Source: Brevinematales bacterium
GTDB taxonomy: Bacteria; Spirochaetota; Brevinematia; Brevinematales; GWF1-51-8
Assembly: GCA_020059465.1 (NCBI GenBank)
Contig: JAGVBZ010000041.1
Location: forward strand, 73,112-137,111
DNA: 64,000 bases
Direction of reading: 5' to 3'
Under the pieces are notes generated by a model. It did not search any database and was not told the origin of the DNA. It saw only the letters and a program-made list of their open reading frames with translations. Below, in pieces: positions 17,017 through 25,027 of this stretch. How positions within the stretch are numbered: the first letter of the stretch is position 1; every line of letters begins with the position of its first letter. The translations under genes and the position numbers were made by a program.

Positions 17017-18198
17017 TTATAAAACTTTCATCAGAATTTTTTCCGCGTCGGCGACCGTCATATCTCGGGGATTGGTGATCAGCGCGGCCTCATTGATGGA
17101 CGCCTTCGCTATCTCGCGCACCTGCGTCGCCGTGACCCCCGCGTCTTTCAGTGTCAGCGGAAACCCGCAGAGATCATTTAAATTCCTTTGCAGCTTTCGA
17201 ATCTCATGAATTGTCCGCGTCGCCCGGACATTCACCGGAGTCTGCGCATAGATATCCTCGCCCGCGAGGGGAAGGAGAAGATCGGCGTAGTACTCCTCGG
17301 CGCGCCGAACATTGAATTCCATTACCGCCGGCAGCAGGAGTCCCATCGCAATCCCATGCGGAATATGCGCGACCGCGCCGCATGCGTGGCCGATAGCGTG
17401 CACCGCTCCGACCATGGAATTCGAAAACGCCAGCCCCGCCAGCAATGCGGCATTTGCCAGCGCGAAGACTTCCTCACGCTCTCCGTCGTTCTCCAGCGAT
17501 TTTACCAGATTCTGGCGGATCAGGTTTACCGCGGAAAAAGCATAGGCATCGCTCAAAGGATTCTTCTGGAGGCATGAATACGCCTCGACCGCATGAGATA
17601 ATGCGTCCATCGCGGTGGATGCGAGGAGTTTCGGGGGAATTGTCTCGGTCATCCGGGGATCGAGCACCGCCGCCTTCGGGAATATCAAGGGGGATACGAA
17701 CTGTATCTTCGCTTTCTTCTCAGGATCATAAATCACCGCCGCGCATGTGGCTTCCGAGCCTGTGCCCACAGTCGTCGGTACGACTATCAGAGGGACTTGC
17801 GGTGATCTCAGGCGGTCGACCCCTTCGAACTGATGAAGATCGCCGGTATCCTCGGATATCATGATATTCGCGGCCTTCGCTGTGTCGATGACCGACCCGC
17901 CGCCCACGGCGATCAGGCTGTCGCATCGCATTTCGATATACATATCCTTCGCGGCTTTTACAGTATCCATCGACGAGTCCTGGAGGATATCCTTGAATAC
18001 GGCGTCTGAGGAAATTTTCCCCGCCTTCAACGCGGAGGCGACCTTCAGCATGAGTTTCGCCTTTACTATCGCGGCGTCGGTGAGTATCAGCGGCTTTCGC
18101 GCGCCGGACTCGAAAAGGATACCCGGAATGCTTTCGAGAGCTTTTTTTCCCGAAATAATCCTGACAGGGTTGAAAAATTCATAATAATCTGGCAGCAT
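17017..18198 (-). CDS. Iron-containing alcohol dehydrogenase
   Basis: 393 residues, ribosome binding site GGATAAAAT. Type III ADH: GGGSVIDTAKA nucleotide loop, TVGTGSEAT, and metal ligands in AMDALSHAVEAY and AVHAIGHACGA. Oxidises or reduces primary alcohols/aldehydes with NAD(P). Forms an operon with the downstream aldehyde dehydrogenase; a 9-bp inverted repeat lies just upstream of the start and may be its operator. Confidence 0.9.
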   Translation of the reverse strand: MLPDYYEFFNPVRIISGKKALESIPGILFESGARKPLILTDAAIVKAKLMLKVASALKAGKISSDAVFKDILQDSSMDTVKAAKDMYIEMRCDSLIAVGGGSVIDTAKAANIMISEDTGDLHQFEGVDRLRSPQVPLIVVPTTVGTGSEATCAAVIYDPEKKAKIQFVSPLIFPKAAVLDPRMTETIPPKLLASTAMDALSHAVEAYSCLQKNPLSDAYAFSAVNLIRQNLVKSLENDGEREEVFALANAALLAGLAFSNSMVGAVHAIGHACGAVAHIPHGIAMGLLLPAVMEFNVRRAEEYYADLLLPLAGEDIYAQTPVNVRATRTIHEIRKLQRNLNDLCGFPLTLKDAGVTATQVREIAKASINEAALITNPRDMTVADAEKILMKVL

Positions 18199-18210
18199 AT
18201 TTTATCCTTA

Positions 18211-18244
18211 TGGTCACTTTAATACTCATTCGGGGAAGTGACCA
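18211..18244. promoter_or_regulatory. Inverted repeat upstream of alcohol dehydrogenase, candidate operator
   Basis: TGGTCACTT (18211-18219) and AAGTGACCA (18236-18244) are exact reverse complements separated by 16 bp, 13 bp before the ADH start codon. Spacing of 25 bp centre to centre suits a dimeric regulator on one face of the helix, or an mRNA stem in the leader. Confidence 0.5.
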
Positions 18245-18309
18245 TTGGGCATTTTATTATCAATCATGCCTTAGTTTTGTTAGAATAAATCAAATGTTAT
18301 GAACCGTCC

Positions 18310-18855
18310 TTATATTATACCGAACGGTATCGCTAATAAATATACAAATAAACGGTTTATCTGTCTGACAAAACCCATCGCCGGTAAATCGCGTATCACG
18401 CGGCGGCACATAAAACGCGGAAACAGGTAACGTACGGCAATAATGATGCATCTCGAGATCAGCATCGCCCGGGACAAATCCCCCTCGACCCCTACCTGAT
18501 GACGGGCGTAAGCGTCGGATATCCCGATCTGCGCGGTCACGAACATATACGCGGTCTCCCTGCTCTTCAGGTTCATCACGAGATCGGCGGGTCTGTCCTG
18601 CTTACCTAAAAACTGCAGATATCCATTTAATTTCTTCCATACCACAAACGGGCCTTCGGGGAGGACGGAGATCTTAAAAACAAATCCCTCCGGGAGATCG
18701 TGAAGTTCGTCGTGGATTCTTGAATCCATCTTCGAGACAGCCTGCAGCCCCCTGCCGAGCGCGTGGAGACCGAACCTGATCGCGAGATCCTTCAATGCAT
18801 AGCCCCATTTTTCAAGCGTGATGTCCCAGAACCCAGCCCGGTCGGTCGATGCCAT
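18310..18855 (-). CDS. Hypothetical protein, SCP2 sterol-carrier-like
   Basis: 181 residues, start after GGAGGAGAA. The middle (about 60-130: VFKISVLPEGPFVVW, DLVMNLKSRETAYM, HQVGVEGDLSRAM) has the spacing of an SCP2-type lipid-binding domain; the C-terminus is hydrophobic and could contact membrane. Upstream of and on the same strand as the ADH/ALDH pair, so it may deliver a hydrophobic alcohol or aldehyde. The domain call is tentative. Confidence 0.45.
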   Translation of the reverse strand: MASTDRAGFWDITLEKWGYALKDLAIRFGLHALGRGLQAVSKMDSRIHDELHDLPEGFVFKISVLPEGPFVVWKKLNGYLQFLGKQDRPADLVMNLKSRETAYMFVTAQIGISDAYARHQVGVEGDLSRAMLISRCIIIAVRYLFPRFMCRRVIRDLPAMGFVRQINRLFVYLLAIPFGII

Positions 18856-18924
18856 TTCTCCTCCATCGGATAGTATAGACGCCTTTAATTTTATGGTAAA
18901 CTTCGGGTTTCGTCAAACTTTTCA

Positions 18925-19150
18925 CCGCACTGCGTACGGTCTATTCCCATTACGTAAAAATTGCGATTCTATGATTCGTCAGCCTGCGGCAGGCGTTCAG
19001 CCGAATCATTGTCTCTGCACGACGGCTCATCCCGATGTCAAACCTTTTTACAAACAGGCATACATAGCCGCAACGAAAGATAAAACGTCATCCTGAGCGC
19101 TTGTCCCGCCAATGGCGGGATGTCGAAGGATGAGCCTGTCGAAGGATGAG
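18925..19150. repeat. Intergenic repeat elements in a 361-bp gap
   Basis: Between 18856 and 19216 no gene is seen. Around 18934 is a diverged copy of the ACTGCGTACGG element that forms the tandem array at 49711-50039, here also followed by CGTCAGCCTG. Around 19088-19150 is a second element with GTCATCCTGAGCGCTTGTC, GATGTCGAAGGATGAGCC and GTCGAAGGATGAGCC in close succession, a repeat type common in intergenic DNA. Confidence 0.65.
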
Positions 19151-19171
19151 CCTTACTCTTTTATTCATCTC

Positions 19172-19200
19172 TTGTCACTTTTAGCTTTTTACTTTATACT
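19172..19200 (+). promoter_or_regulatory. Sigma70-type promoter for the propeller lipoprotein
   Basis: TTGTCA (19172-19177), 17-bp spacer, TATACT (19195-19200), only 16 bp before the ATG at 19217; transcription would start near 19207, leaving a very short leader. Confidence 0.5.
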
Positions 19201-19216
19201 TATTGCGGAGGCGTTT

Positions 19217-20635
19217 ATGTCGAGACTTATCGTTGTCTTTATCCTGTTCATAGGTTTACTCACATCCTGCGGGGATACCAGTCTTCCCGCTAATTCGCAG
19301 GTCATGGGTTTTATTCTGTCGCCTAACTGCGCGCAGACAATGACCGTCCTGACCGAGAAGGGAAATTACTTCGTAAAAACAGGCTCGCGCCTCAGCGGCC
19401 CGTATGAGGATATCTCCGGGTTCGCGTATTCGCCGACTGGCACAGTTTCCTGCTTCATCTTTAAGAAGGAAAACAAGGACTATCTTCAGCTCGGCAATAC
19501 GATTTACGGCCCGTACCGAAAGGTATGGCTCCCCGTGTTTTCCTCAGACGACCGGAACTACGGTTTCCACTTCATACAGAATAACAAGCACTGGGTGACC
19601 GCCGGCGCGGAGACTCTCGGCCCGTTCGACGAGGCGAGCGACCCTGTGTTTTCTCCCGACGGTTCGCGGTACGGGTTCGCATACCTGAAAAGCGGAAAAT
19701 TCCATGTCCATATAGGCGCGTCCGAATTCGGCGGATACGAGCGCGCATGGATGCCGTCGTTTTCTGCCGACGGGAAACTTTTCGCCTTCCGCTTTATCGA
19801 GAACGGTTCGGAGTATATCATGATGAATTCCGGCAAACTCGGTCCGTTCGACAGCGCACGCCCGGTCATCCTCGCACCCGACTTCCATTACGGGTTCGTA
19901 TACCGCAAGGGCGGGAAATACTTCGTCCGTGTCGACGGCAACGATATCGGGGGTTACACGTTCATCTGGGATCCCACTTTTTCCGCAAACGGGAAGAGTT
20001 ACGGGTTCTATTACAATATCGGCGGAACACTGGACTCCGAGCTGGCCTGCAAAGGCGGGAAGTATTATCTCAACGTCAACGGTAAAGTATTCGGCCCATA
20101 CGATCAGGTATGGTCGCCTTCCTTCACCGCCGACGGTTCCCGTTTCGCGTTCACCGCCAAGTCAGGCGGAAAGATAACGATATATACCAACGGCCTGCCG
20201 ATGGGTACGTTCGCCGATGCGTGGACGCCGAAATTTTCCGGGAAAGGCGAATCGATGGGATATATCTACCAGAAAAACGGGTTGTATGTGGTTATCAACG
20301 GAAACAGCTTCGGACCTTACGACGACGCGGCGGGACCGGATTTTTCTGCGGACGGTTCATCATGGGGCTTTGTCTATTATAAGAATAAGAAATGGACGAT
20401 GGTGGTGAACGGTGCCGAGTACGGGGGGTTGGACGACGCGCACAGTCTTGAATTTTCACCGAACGGGAAGATGTTTACATTCCGTTCATTCGCCGGAGAG
20501 AGCCGTTTCGTCAATATCGGCGGTATGTCCTACGGCCCGTTTGAATACTACGACATTAAACCGTCAAGCGAAGGATTTACCCTAGCCTATATCGAAAGCA
20601 ATCAGGTAGTACAAAAGACTCTTACTGGTAATTAA
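19217..20635 (+). CDS. Lipoprotein with eleven propeller-like repeats
   Basis: 472 residues from ATG 19217 (GCGGAGGCGTTT). Lipobox LLTSC after a hydrophobic signal predicts lipidation at about Cys19. The rest is about eleven repeats of roughly 42 residues, each with a G-(P/G)-(Y/F) turn (SGPYED, YGPYRK, LGPFDE, GGYERA, FGPYDQ, YGPFEY) followed by FSxDGxxxGF. The FSxDG core recalls TolB/PD40 propeller blades. Likely a surface or periplasmic beta-propeller scaffold. The frame is open upstream to 19112 through a repeat, not used. Confidence 0.75.
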   Translation: MSRLIVVFILFIGLLTSCGDTSLPANSQVMGFILSPNCAQTMTVLTEKGNYFVKTGSRLSGPYEDISGFAYSPTGTVSCFIFKKENKDYLQLGNTIYGPYRKVWLPVFSSDDRNYGFHFIQNNKHWVTAGAETLGPFDEASDPVFSPDGSRYGFAYLKSGKFHVHIGASEFGGYERAWMPSFSADGKLFAFRFIENGSEYIMMNSGKLGPFDSARPVILAPDFHYGFVYRKGGKYFVRVDGNDIGGYTFIWDPTFSANGKSYGFYYNIGGTLDSELACKGGKYYLNVNGKVFGPYDQVWSPSFTADGSRFAFTAKSGGKITIYTNGLPMGTFADAWTPKFSGKGESMGYIYQKNGLYVVINGNSFGPYDDAAGPDFSADGSSWGFVYYKNKKWTMVVNGAEYGGLDDAHSLEFSPNGKMFTFRSFAGESRFVNIGGMSYGPFEYYDIKPSSEGFTLAYIESNQVVQKTLTGN

Positions 20636-20643
20636 GCTTTATT

Positions 20644-21564
20644 CTATTCGGCGGGCTTATCCTTCTTCGGCTGGTAACTTTCCAGCTTGCTCATCAGGTA
20701 CGCAATCACAAAACCAGCGATAAGCATACCTGCGCCCCATAGTATCTGGTAGATATCGACAACCGTGTTCGTTTTCGACGCGTCCAGCCCGATCTGCACG
20801 ACCGACGCGAAAATCAGCCCCAGTATGAAATAAAACGTATATGCCGGGATTTTTTTCAGCAGGATCGACACAATCCGCGAGAAGAGCAGTATCCCGATTA
20901 TCACCCCCACGCCGAAGAACGCCAGCGGGATAATCATCCGTTCGTCGGCGTAGAAAAACAGATTATGATACTCGCCCATCCCGATCAGGAGCGCGAACCC
21001 CGGAAAGTTCGGGATTACCATCGCCCCGGCGATTAAAAACCCGCAGAGAAGCATCCATAACGCATACTCAAGAGTGATCGGCGTAATCTTGATGAAGCCG
21101 AGAAACTCCGATATGACATGGATATCCGCCGCGACAAGGGGCGTTCCCTGCTTGGTAAAAAGCCCGAGTACGATCACGACCGCGATGCCCGCGATCATGA
21201 CAAGCGCCCTCGAAAATTTGAACGCCATATCGTGATGCGCCTTGAGGATGAACGGGATCGACCCGATAATCAGGCCGCCGAAGAACGCATACGTCGGGAT
21301 AGGATAAACCTTCATACTCCACAGGAAAAGTTTCGCAAAGATAAGGATCCCCAGCACAAATCCGACCGCGACCCCGCCGCCCAACGGCAGGAGGAAACGG
21401 ATATACTCCGGGCGCTTCTCTTTATTGGTGAAAAAGTTGCCGACCGCTTCGATCATGTCGTCGTACACTCCGAGGAAAAACGCGACCATCCCGCCCGACA
21501 GCACAGGCATAGGACTGGATATTCCGACGATGATTCCTTTCACGAAGTTCAATACTTTGTTCAT
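20644..21564 (-). CDS. DUF368 membrane protein (PopT-type polyprenyl-phosphate translocase)
   Basis: 306 residues, about eight to nine helices. N-terminal GIIVGISSPMPVLSGGMVAFFLGVYDDM and the later ALLIGMGEYHN match DUF368, a family reported to recycle undecaprenyl phosphate across the inner membrane (PopT). The canonical first-helix motif here is SSPMPVLSGG. Last gene of the glycerol operon, its ATG overlapping the DUF1667 stop by 4 nt; the functional link with glycerol genes is not obvious. Confidence 0.78.
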   Translation of the reverse strand: MNKVLNFVKGIIVGISSPMPVLSGGMVAFFLGVYDDMIEAVGNFFTNKEKRPEYIRFLLPLGGGVAVGFVLGILIFAKLFLWSMKVYPIPTYAFFGGLIIGSIPFILKAHHDMAFKFSRALVMIAGIAVVIVLGLFTKQGTPLVAADIHVISEFLGFIKITPITLEYALWMLLCGFLIAGAMVIPNFPGFALLIGMGEYHNLFFYADERMIIPLAFFGVGVIIGILLFSRIVSILLKKIPAYTFYFILGLIFASVVQIGLDASKTNTVVDIYQILWGAGMLIAGFVIAYLMSKLESYQPKKDKPAE

Positions 21565-21932
21565 TTTACCGCGACCTCCCCGCTTGCAAGTACATTGACA
21601 CCTGTTCCGAATACGTCAGTCATTACAATGTCCCCGCACTTGACGGGAGCGTCTATCTCCACCTTTCGGAGTTCGTCCGCGAGCCTTAGAATCATCCCCT
21701 TCGGGATGGCATGTTCCGTCCATACCGGCGCAAGAGGCATATTCCCGCCACGCACCCTGACCGTGCTCGTGACAACCCTCCGGGGATCGGCAATCTCATC
21801 CTCGACATACTTCACCCCGAGCTTGCAGACATTACCGCTTAGGCTGACAATCGACTTCCCGTCGAGTACCGTGGCAATCTCGCACCCCCTCGGGCAGTTG
21901 ATGCATACGAATTCGCGTTTTTCTTCCGGCAT
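21561..21932 (-). CDS. DUF1667 protein, partner of glycerol-3-phosphate oxidases
   Basis: 123 residues from ATG 21932 (ribosome binding site GGAG, 6-nt spacing; TAG of the upstream gene 1 bp before). CINCPRGCEI plus GNVCKLGVKYV provide four cysteines likely to bind a metal or Fe-S cluster; VWTEHAIPKGM follows. DUF1667 genes regularly stand behind GlpA-like and GlpB-like oxidoreductases, as here, and probably supply the electron-transfer third subunit in place of GlpC. Confidence 0.85.
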   Translation of the reverse strand: MPEEKREFVCINCPRGCEIATVLDGKSIVSLSGNVCKLGVKYVEDEIADPRRVVTSTVRVRGGNMPLAPVWTEHAIPKGMILRLADELRKVEIDAPVKCGDIVMTDVFGTGVNVLASGEVAVK

Positions 21933-21933
21933 A

Positions 21934-23220
21934 CTATTCTCCATCCGCCGCGCGGACATTCACAGTAATTTTCTCATCGGGACGATTCGTTTTATTATAG
22001 ATGTCCTGTATTTTTACCCTAACGCTGAGCATCTCCGCCGGACGCGCGAACGGTTTCCGGATGCGTTCGATCCGCGTATCCCCGCACATGACCTCGATCA
22101 CGGTCTTCTCCTCGATAGGCCGGGAGACCCTGAACGACAGCACGGCTTCTAATTCCTTATCATTACTGACATTGATACGATGCGGTACGACGCTGCGGAC
22201 ATTCTCGCCCGGCAGGATATCGGCCGTTTCGCCTATCTCCGCATACCCGCCCCGCGCCCACTCCGCCGCCGAACGCCCGGCGATATATCCGGCCTTGCTT
22301 ACTTCATCGGCAAGATCGTATATCGTGACGACATTACCCGCGGCGAAAATCCCCGGTATGTTCGTCGCCATCCGTTCGTCCACTCTCGGCCCGCCCGTAA
22401 CAGGATCGAGTTCGACTCCCGCGCGCAGGGACAGTTCGTTCTCAGGGATCAGCCCCACCGATAGTAGCAGGGAGTCGCATGTTATCAGAGTCTCCGTACC
22501 GGGAATCGGTTTGAGGCCCGAATCGACCTGTACGGTCTCGACCGCCTCAAGGCGTTCCCGCCCGATAATCCTGTTGACAGTCGTCGATAATTCGAGAGGG
22601 ATATCGAAGTCCCGGAGGCATTGGACATAGTTCCGGCGCAGTCCGGTCAGGAACGGCAGTATCTCGACAACCTTGACCACCTCCGCGCCCTCGATCGTCA
22701 GCCTCCGCGCCATAATCATCCCGATATCCCCGGAGCCGAGTATAACGAAACGTCTGCCGGGCATAAAACCCTCGATATTCACCAGGCGCTGGACAGTGCC
22801 CGCGGTAAACACCCCCGCCGGACGAGTTCCCGGCAGACGTATCTGAGCGCGGGTGCGTTCACGGCATCCCATCGCGAGGACGACCGCCCCGGCGTGAATC
22901 TCCTTATACCCGTTCCTATGGCTCGCGGCGTAGATAGTCAGGTCGTCCTTCAGCGCCATGACCATCGTATCATTCATGAACTCTACGCCGGTCTTTTCGG
23001 CCTCTTCGATAAAACGTTGTGCGTAAAGAGGGCCGGGAAGGTCCTGCCCGAACACGTCCGCCCCGAAACCGTTATGAATGCACTGGGGGAGTATGCCGCC
23101 CGGGCGCTCGTTGCGTTCGATAATCAGTACGCGCTTCGCGCCGTTCCGCCGCGCCTCGATTGCGGCGGCCAGCCCGCCCGGCCCCCCGCCGATAACAGCG
23201 ACGTCGTATCTATCGTTCAT
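21934..23220 (-). CDS. FAD/NAD(P)-dependent oxidoreductase, GlpB-position partner
   Basis: 428 residues from ATG 23220, which overlaps the end of the GlpA-like gene by 11 nt and follows GGATGTTAACG. FAD site VIGGGPGGLAAAIEARRNG, RPGGILPQCIHNGFG, NAD site ILGSGDIGMIMARRL and the C-terminal FAD contact GIFAAGNVV. The C-terminal 80 residues form an additional beta-rich domain. Such proteins couple G3P oxidation to NAD(P) or quinone. Frame extends 30 nt upstream without a ribosome binding site. Confidence 0.85.
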   Translation of the reverse strand: MNDRYDVAVIGGGPGGLAAAIEARRNGAKRVLIIERNERPGGILPQCIHNGFGADVFGQDLPGPLYAQRFIEEAEKTGVEFMNDTMVMALKDDLTIYAASHRNGYKEIHAGAVVLAMGCRERTRAQIRLPGTRPAGVFTAGTVQRLVNIEGFMPGRRFVILGSGDIGMIMARRLTIEGAEVVKVVEILPFLTGLRRNYVQCLRDFDIPLELSTTVNRIIGRERLEAVETVQVDSGLKPIPGTETLITCDSLLLSVGLIPENELSLRAGVELDPVTGGPRVDERMATNIPGIFAAGNVVTIYDLADEVSKAGYIAGRSAAEWARGGYAEIGETADILPGENVRSVVPHRINVSNDKELEAVLSFRVSRPIEEKTVIEVMCGDTRIERIRKPFARPAEMLSVRVKIQDIYNKTNRPDEKITVNVRAADGE

Positions 23221-24667
23221 CGTTAACATCCTTGGTCGCGCGGAATACAAACCGCGACTTCCCCCCGGACTTCGTTACTTCGGTCACCGGGATTCCCAGT
23301 TCCTCCGCGAGAAGCTCGATGACACGGGGATAATCGAACCCGCCCTGACACCGCCCCGTACCGAGCCATGTCCTCCGTTTGATCGCGTCGTAGCTCCGTG
23401 CGGGGACTATCGAACGGATAGCGGCGAGGACTTCCGCCTCGGTCACCTCCTCGCACCGGCAGATGATCCGCCCGAACGCGGGGTCGTTCTTCGTATATTC
23501 CGCGCGCTCGGCATGCGTCATATCCCGGAACACCGGACGGGAATTCCGTACGGGATTCCAGCCTTCCTTTTCACGGAGTTCGAGACCGTTCCTGCGAAGC
23601 ATATCCACCGCATACACGGCGATAGCGGGAGCGGACACGAACCCGGGCGAATCGATGCCCGCGATATTCAAAAGCCCGCGCGGTTTCACGGATGCTTCTA
23701 TAATAAAGTCGCGGTCGGGATATCCCGACGCGCGTATCCCGGCGAACTCCGCGATGACATAGCGGATATCCAGGGACGGCACGAGCCGCCGAGCGCTCGT
23801 GATCACCTCGTCCATCCCGGCGGCAGTGGTCGATACATCGTCACTGTCGTCAATCTTCACAGCGTTCGGCCCGATCATGATATTCCCGTGCACGGTAGTC
23901 GAGACGATTGTACCCTTCCCTTTATCGGTCGGCACCGGAAACAGGACGTTATCCAACGTGATTTTCTGGCGGTCGAAGATGAGATATTCGCCCCGCCGGG
24001 GGACAATATGATAATCGGGACGGACGCCCGCGAGATGCATGATCTCGGCGGAATAAACCCCCGCCGCATTGATAACCCACCGGCATTCGATATCGCCCCG
24101 GTCGGTACGGATACCCCTGATAGAATCGTTCTCTATGATAAAATCGAGAAAGGCCGTTTCCGGCCGGAATTGCACTCCGTTGGTGGCAGCGTTCTCGGCG
24201 GCGGCCAGTACGGCGGCGAACGGATCGACTACCCCGGCGGTCGGCGTCCAAAGCGCCCCCGAGACATCGGGGTTCACGAGAGGCTCCTTCTCACGAAGTT
24301 CGGCGCCGGATACTATCCGCGCCCCGGGAATACCGTTCGCTTCCGCGCGCTTAAGGAGAATATCAAGCGCGGGAAGTTCATCGTTACCTACTGCGACCAC
24401 GTAACTTCCGGTGTGTTTGACGGGGATGCCTAGCTCGTCCGCGAGGCCGCTCCACATCCGGCTGCCTTCGGAATTCAGGCGCGCCTTGAGGGTGCCGGGT
24501 TCGGGATCGTGCCCGGAGTGGAGGATCGCGCTGTTCGCCGCGCTCGCGCCGGTACCTACGTCGTCCGCGCTGTCGATCAGCAGAATATCGAGATCATAGC
24601 GCGAGAGGAAACGCGCGGTCATGCACCCTGCAATACCCGCGCCGACTATTACGATATCATACTTCAT
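23210..24667 (-). CDS. GlpA-like glycerol-3-phosphate dehydrogenase with BFD-type domain
   Basis: 485 residues. N-terminal DAO-type FAD fold (VIVGAGIAGCMTARFL, GASAANSAILHSGHD), C-terminal [2Fe-2S] BFD-like domain from about 415: IICRCEEVTEAEV and GTGRCQGGFD. Likely oxidises sn-glycerol-3-phosphate to dihydroxyacetone phosphate; L-2-hydroxyacid oxidation is a less likely alternative given glpK in the operon. Odd feature: where GlpA has CQGxFC the sequence reads CQGGFDYP, so the fourth cluster cysteine is Asp. Overlaps both neighbours by 11 nt. Confidence 0.85.
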   Translation of the reverse strand: MKYDIVIVGAGIAGCMTARFLSRYDLDILLIDSADDVGTGASAANSAILHSGHDPEPGTLKARLNSEGSRMWSGLADELGIPVKHTGSYVVAVGNDELPALDILLKRAEANGIPGARIVSGAELREKEPLVNPDVSGALWTPTAGVVDPFAAVLAAAENAATNGVQFRPETAFLDFIIENDSIRGIRTDRGDIECRWVINAAGVYSAEIMHLAGVRPDYHIVPRRGEYLIFDRQKITLDNVLFPVPTDKGKGTIVSTTVHGNIMIGPNAVKIDDSDDVSTTAAGMDEVITSARRLVPSLDIRYVIAEFAGIRASGYPDRDFIIEASVKPRGLLNIAGIDSPGFVSAPAIAVYAVDMLRRNGLELREKEGWNPVRNSRPVFRDMTHAERAEYTKNDPAFGRIICRCEEVTEAEVLAAIRSIVPARSYDAIKRRTWLGTGRCQGGFDYPRVIELLAEELGIPVTEVTKSGGKSRFVFRATKDVNDER

Positions 24668-25013
24668 CGAAATTCTGCCACCCCATATCTTTATCGAAAA
24701 CGCTCGCGACCGGCATCAGGATCACCCGAAGAATCGCTTCTTTATCGATATCGATATCCGCCTCGCGGAGCATATCGAGCATACGCCGTACCTGGTTTTT
24801 ATCTTCGCAAAGCGCGGTAATCACGATCTGTTCGCGCATCCTTTCTTCCTCGGACTTGAAAAACCCCGAAAAGAAGCTGAATTCGTCGGCGAGCGATGTA
24901 TCGAGGTCGTGACCGTCTATAGCGGTAGCCCGCGCTATCCCGACACTCTGCATGGCAAGAATGACGTCTTCTTTATAATCGGTATTCACTAATTTTAAAA
25001 ATAAAAAATACAT
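24657..25013 (-). CDS. Small PII-like regulatory protein
   Basis: 118 residues, start after AAGGAGCGCGAT. Begins YFLFLKLVNTDYKEDVILAMQSVGI, a beta-alpha pattern like the ferredoxin-like fold of PII proteins, with a long central loop (DEFSFFSGFFKSEEERM) in the T-loop position and a second beta-alpha unit (QIVITALCEDKNQVRRMLDML). No classical PII signature. Between a CPA2 antiporter and a GlpA-like enzyme, 14 bp from the former; PII-like proteins often gate a transporter encoded next door, so control of the antiporter is the best guess. Confidence 0.55.
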   Translation of the reverse strand: MYFLFLKLVNTDYKEDVILAMQSVGIARATAIDGHDLDTSLADEFSFFSGFFKSEEERMREQIVITALCEDKNQVRRMLDMLREADIDIDKEAILRVILMPVASVFDKDMGWQNFDEV

Positions 25014-25027
25014 ATCGCGCTCCTTCT

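Noticed and set aside
21118-24433. Long plus-strand open frames (344 and 451 codons) across the DUF368, FAD oxidase and GlpA-like genes
   Set aside because: They lie antisense to genes with clear cofactor motifs, show Arg/Pro/His-rich composition and have no ribosome binding sites or family features; the wobble bias of the real genes keeps the complementary frames open.
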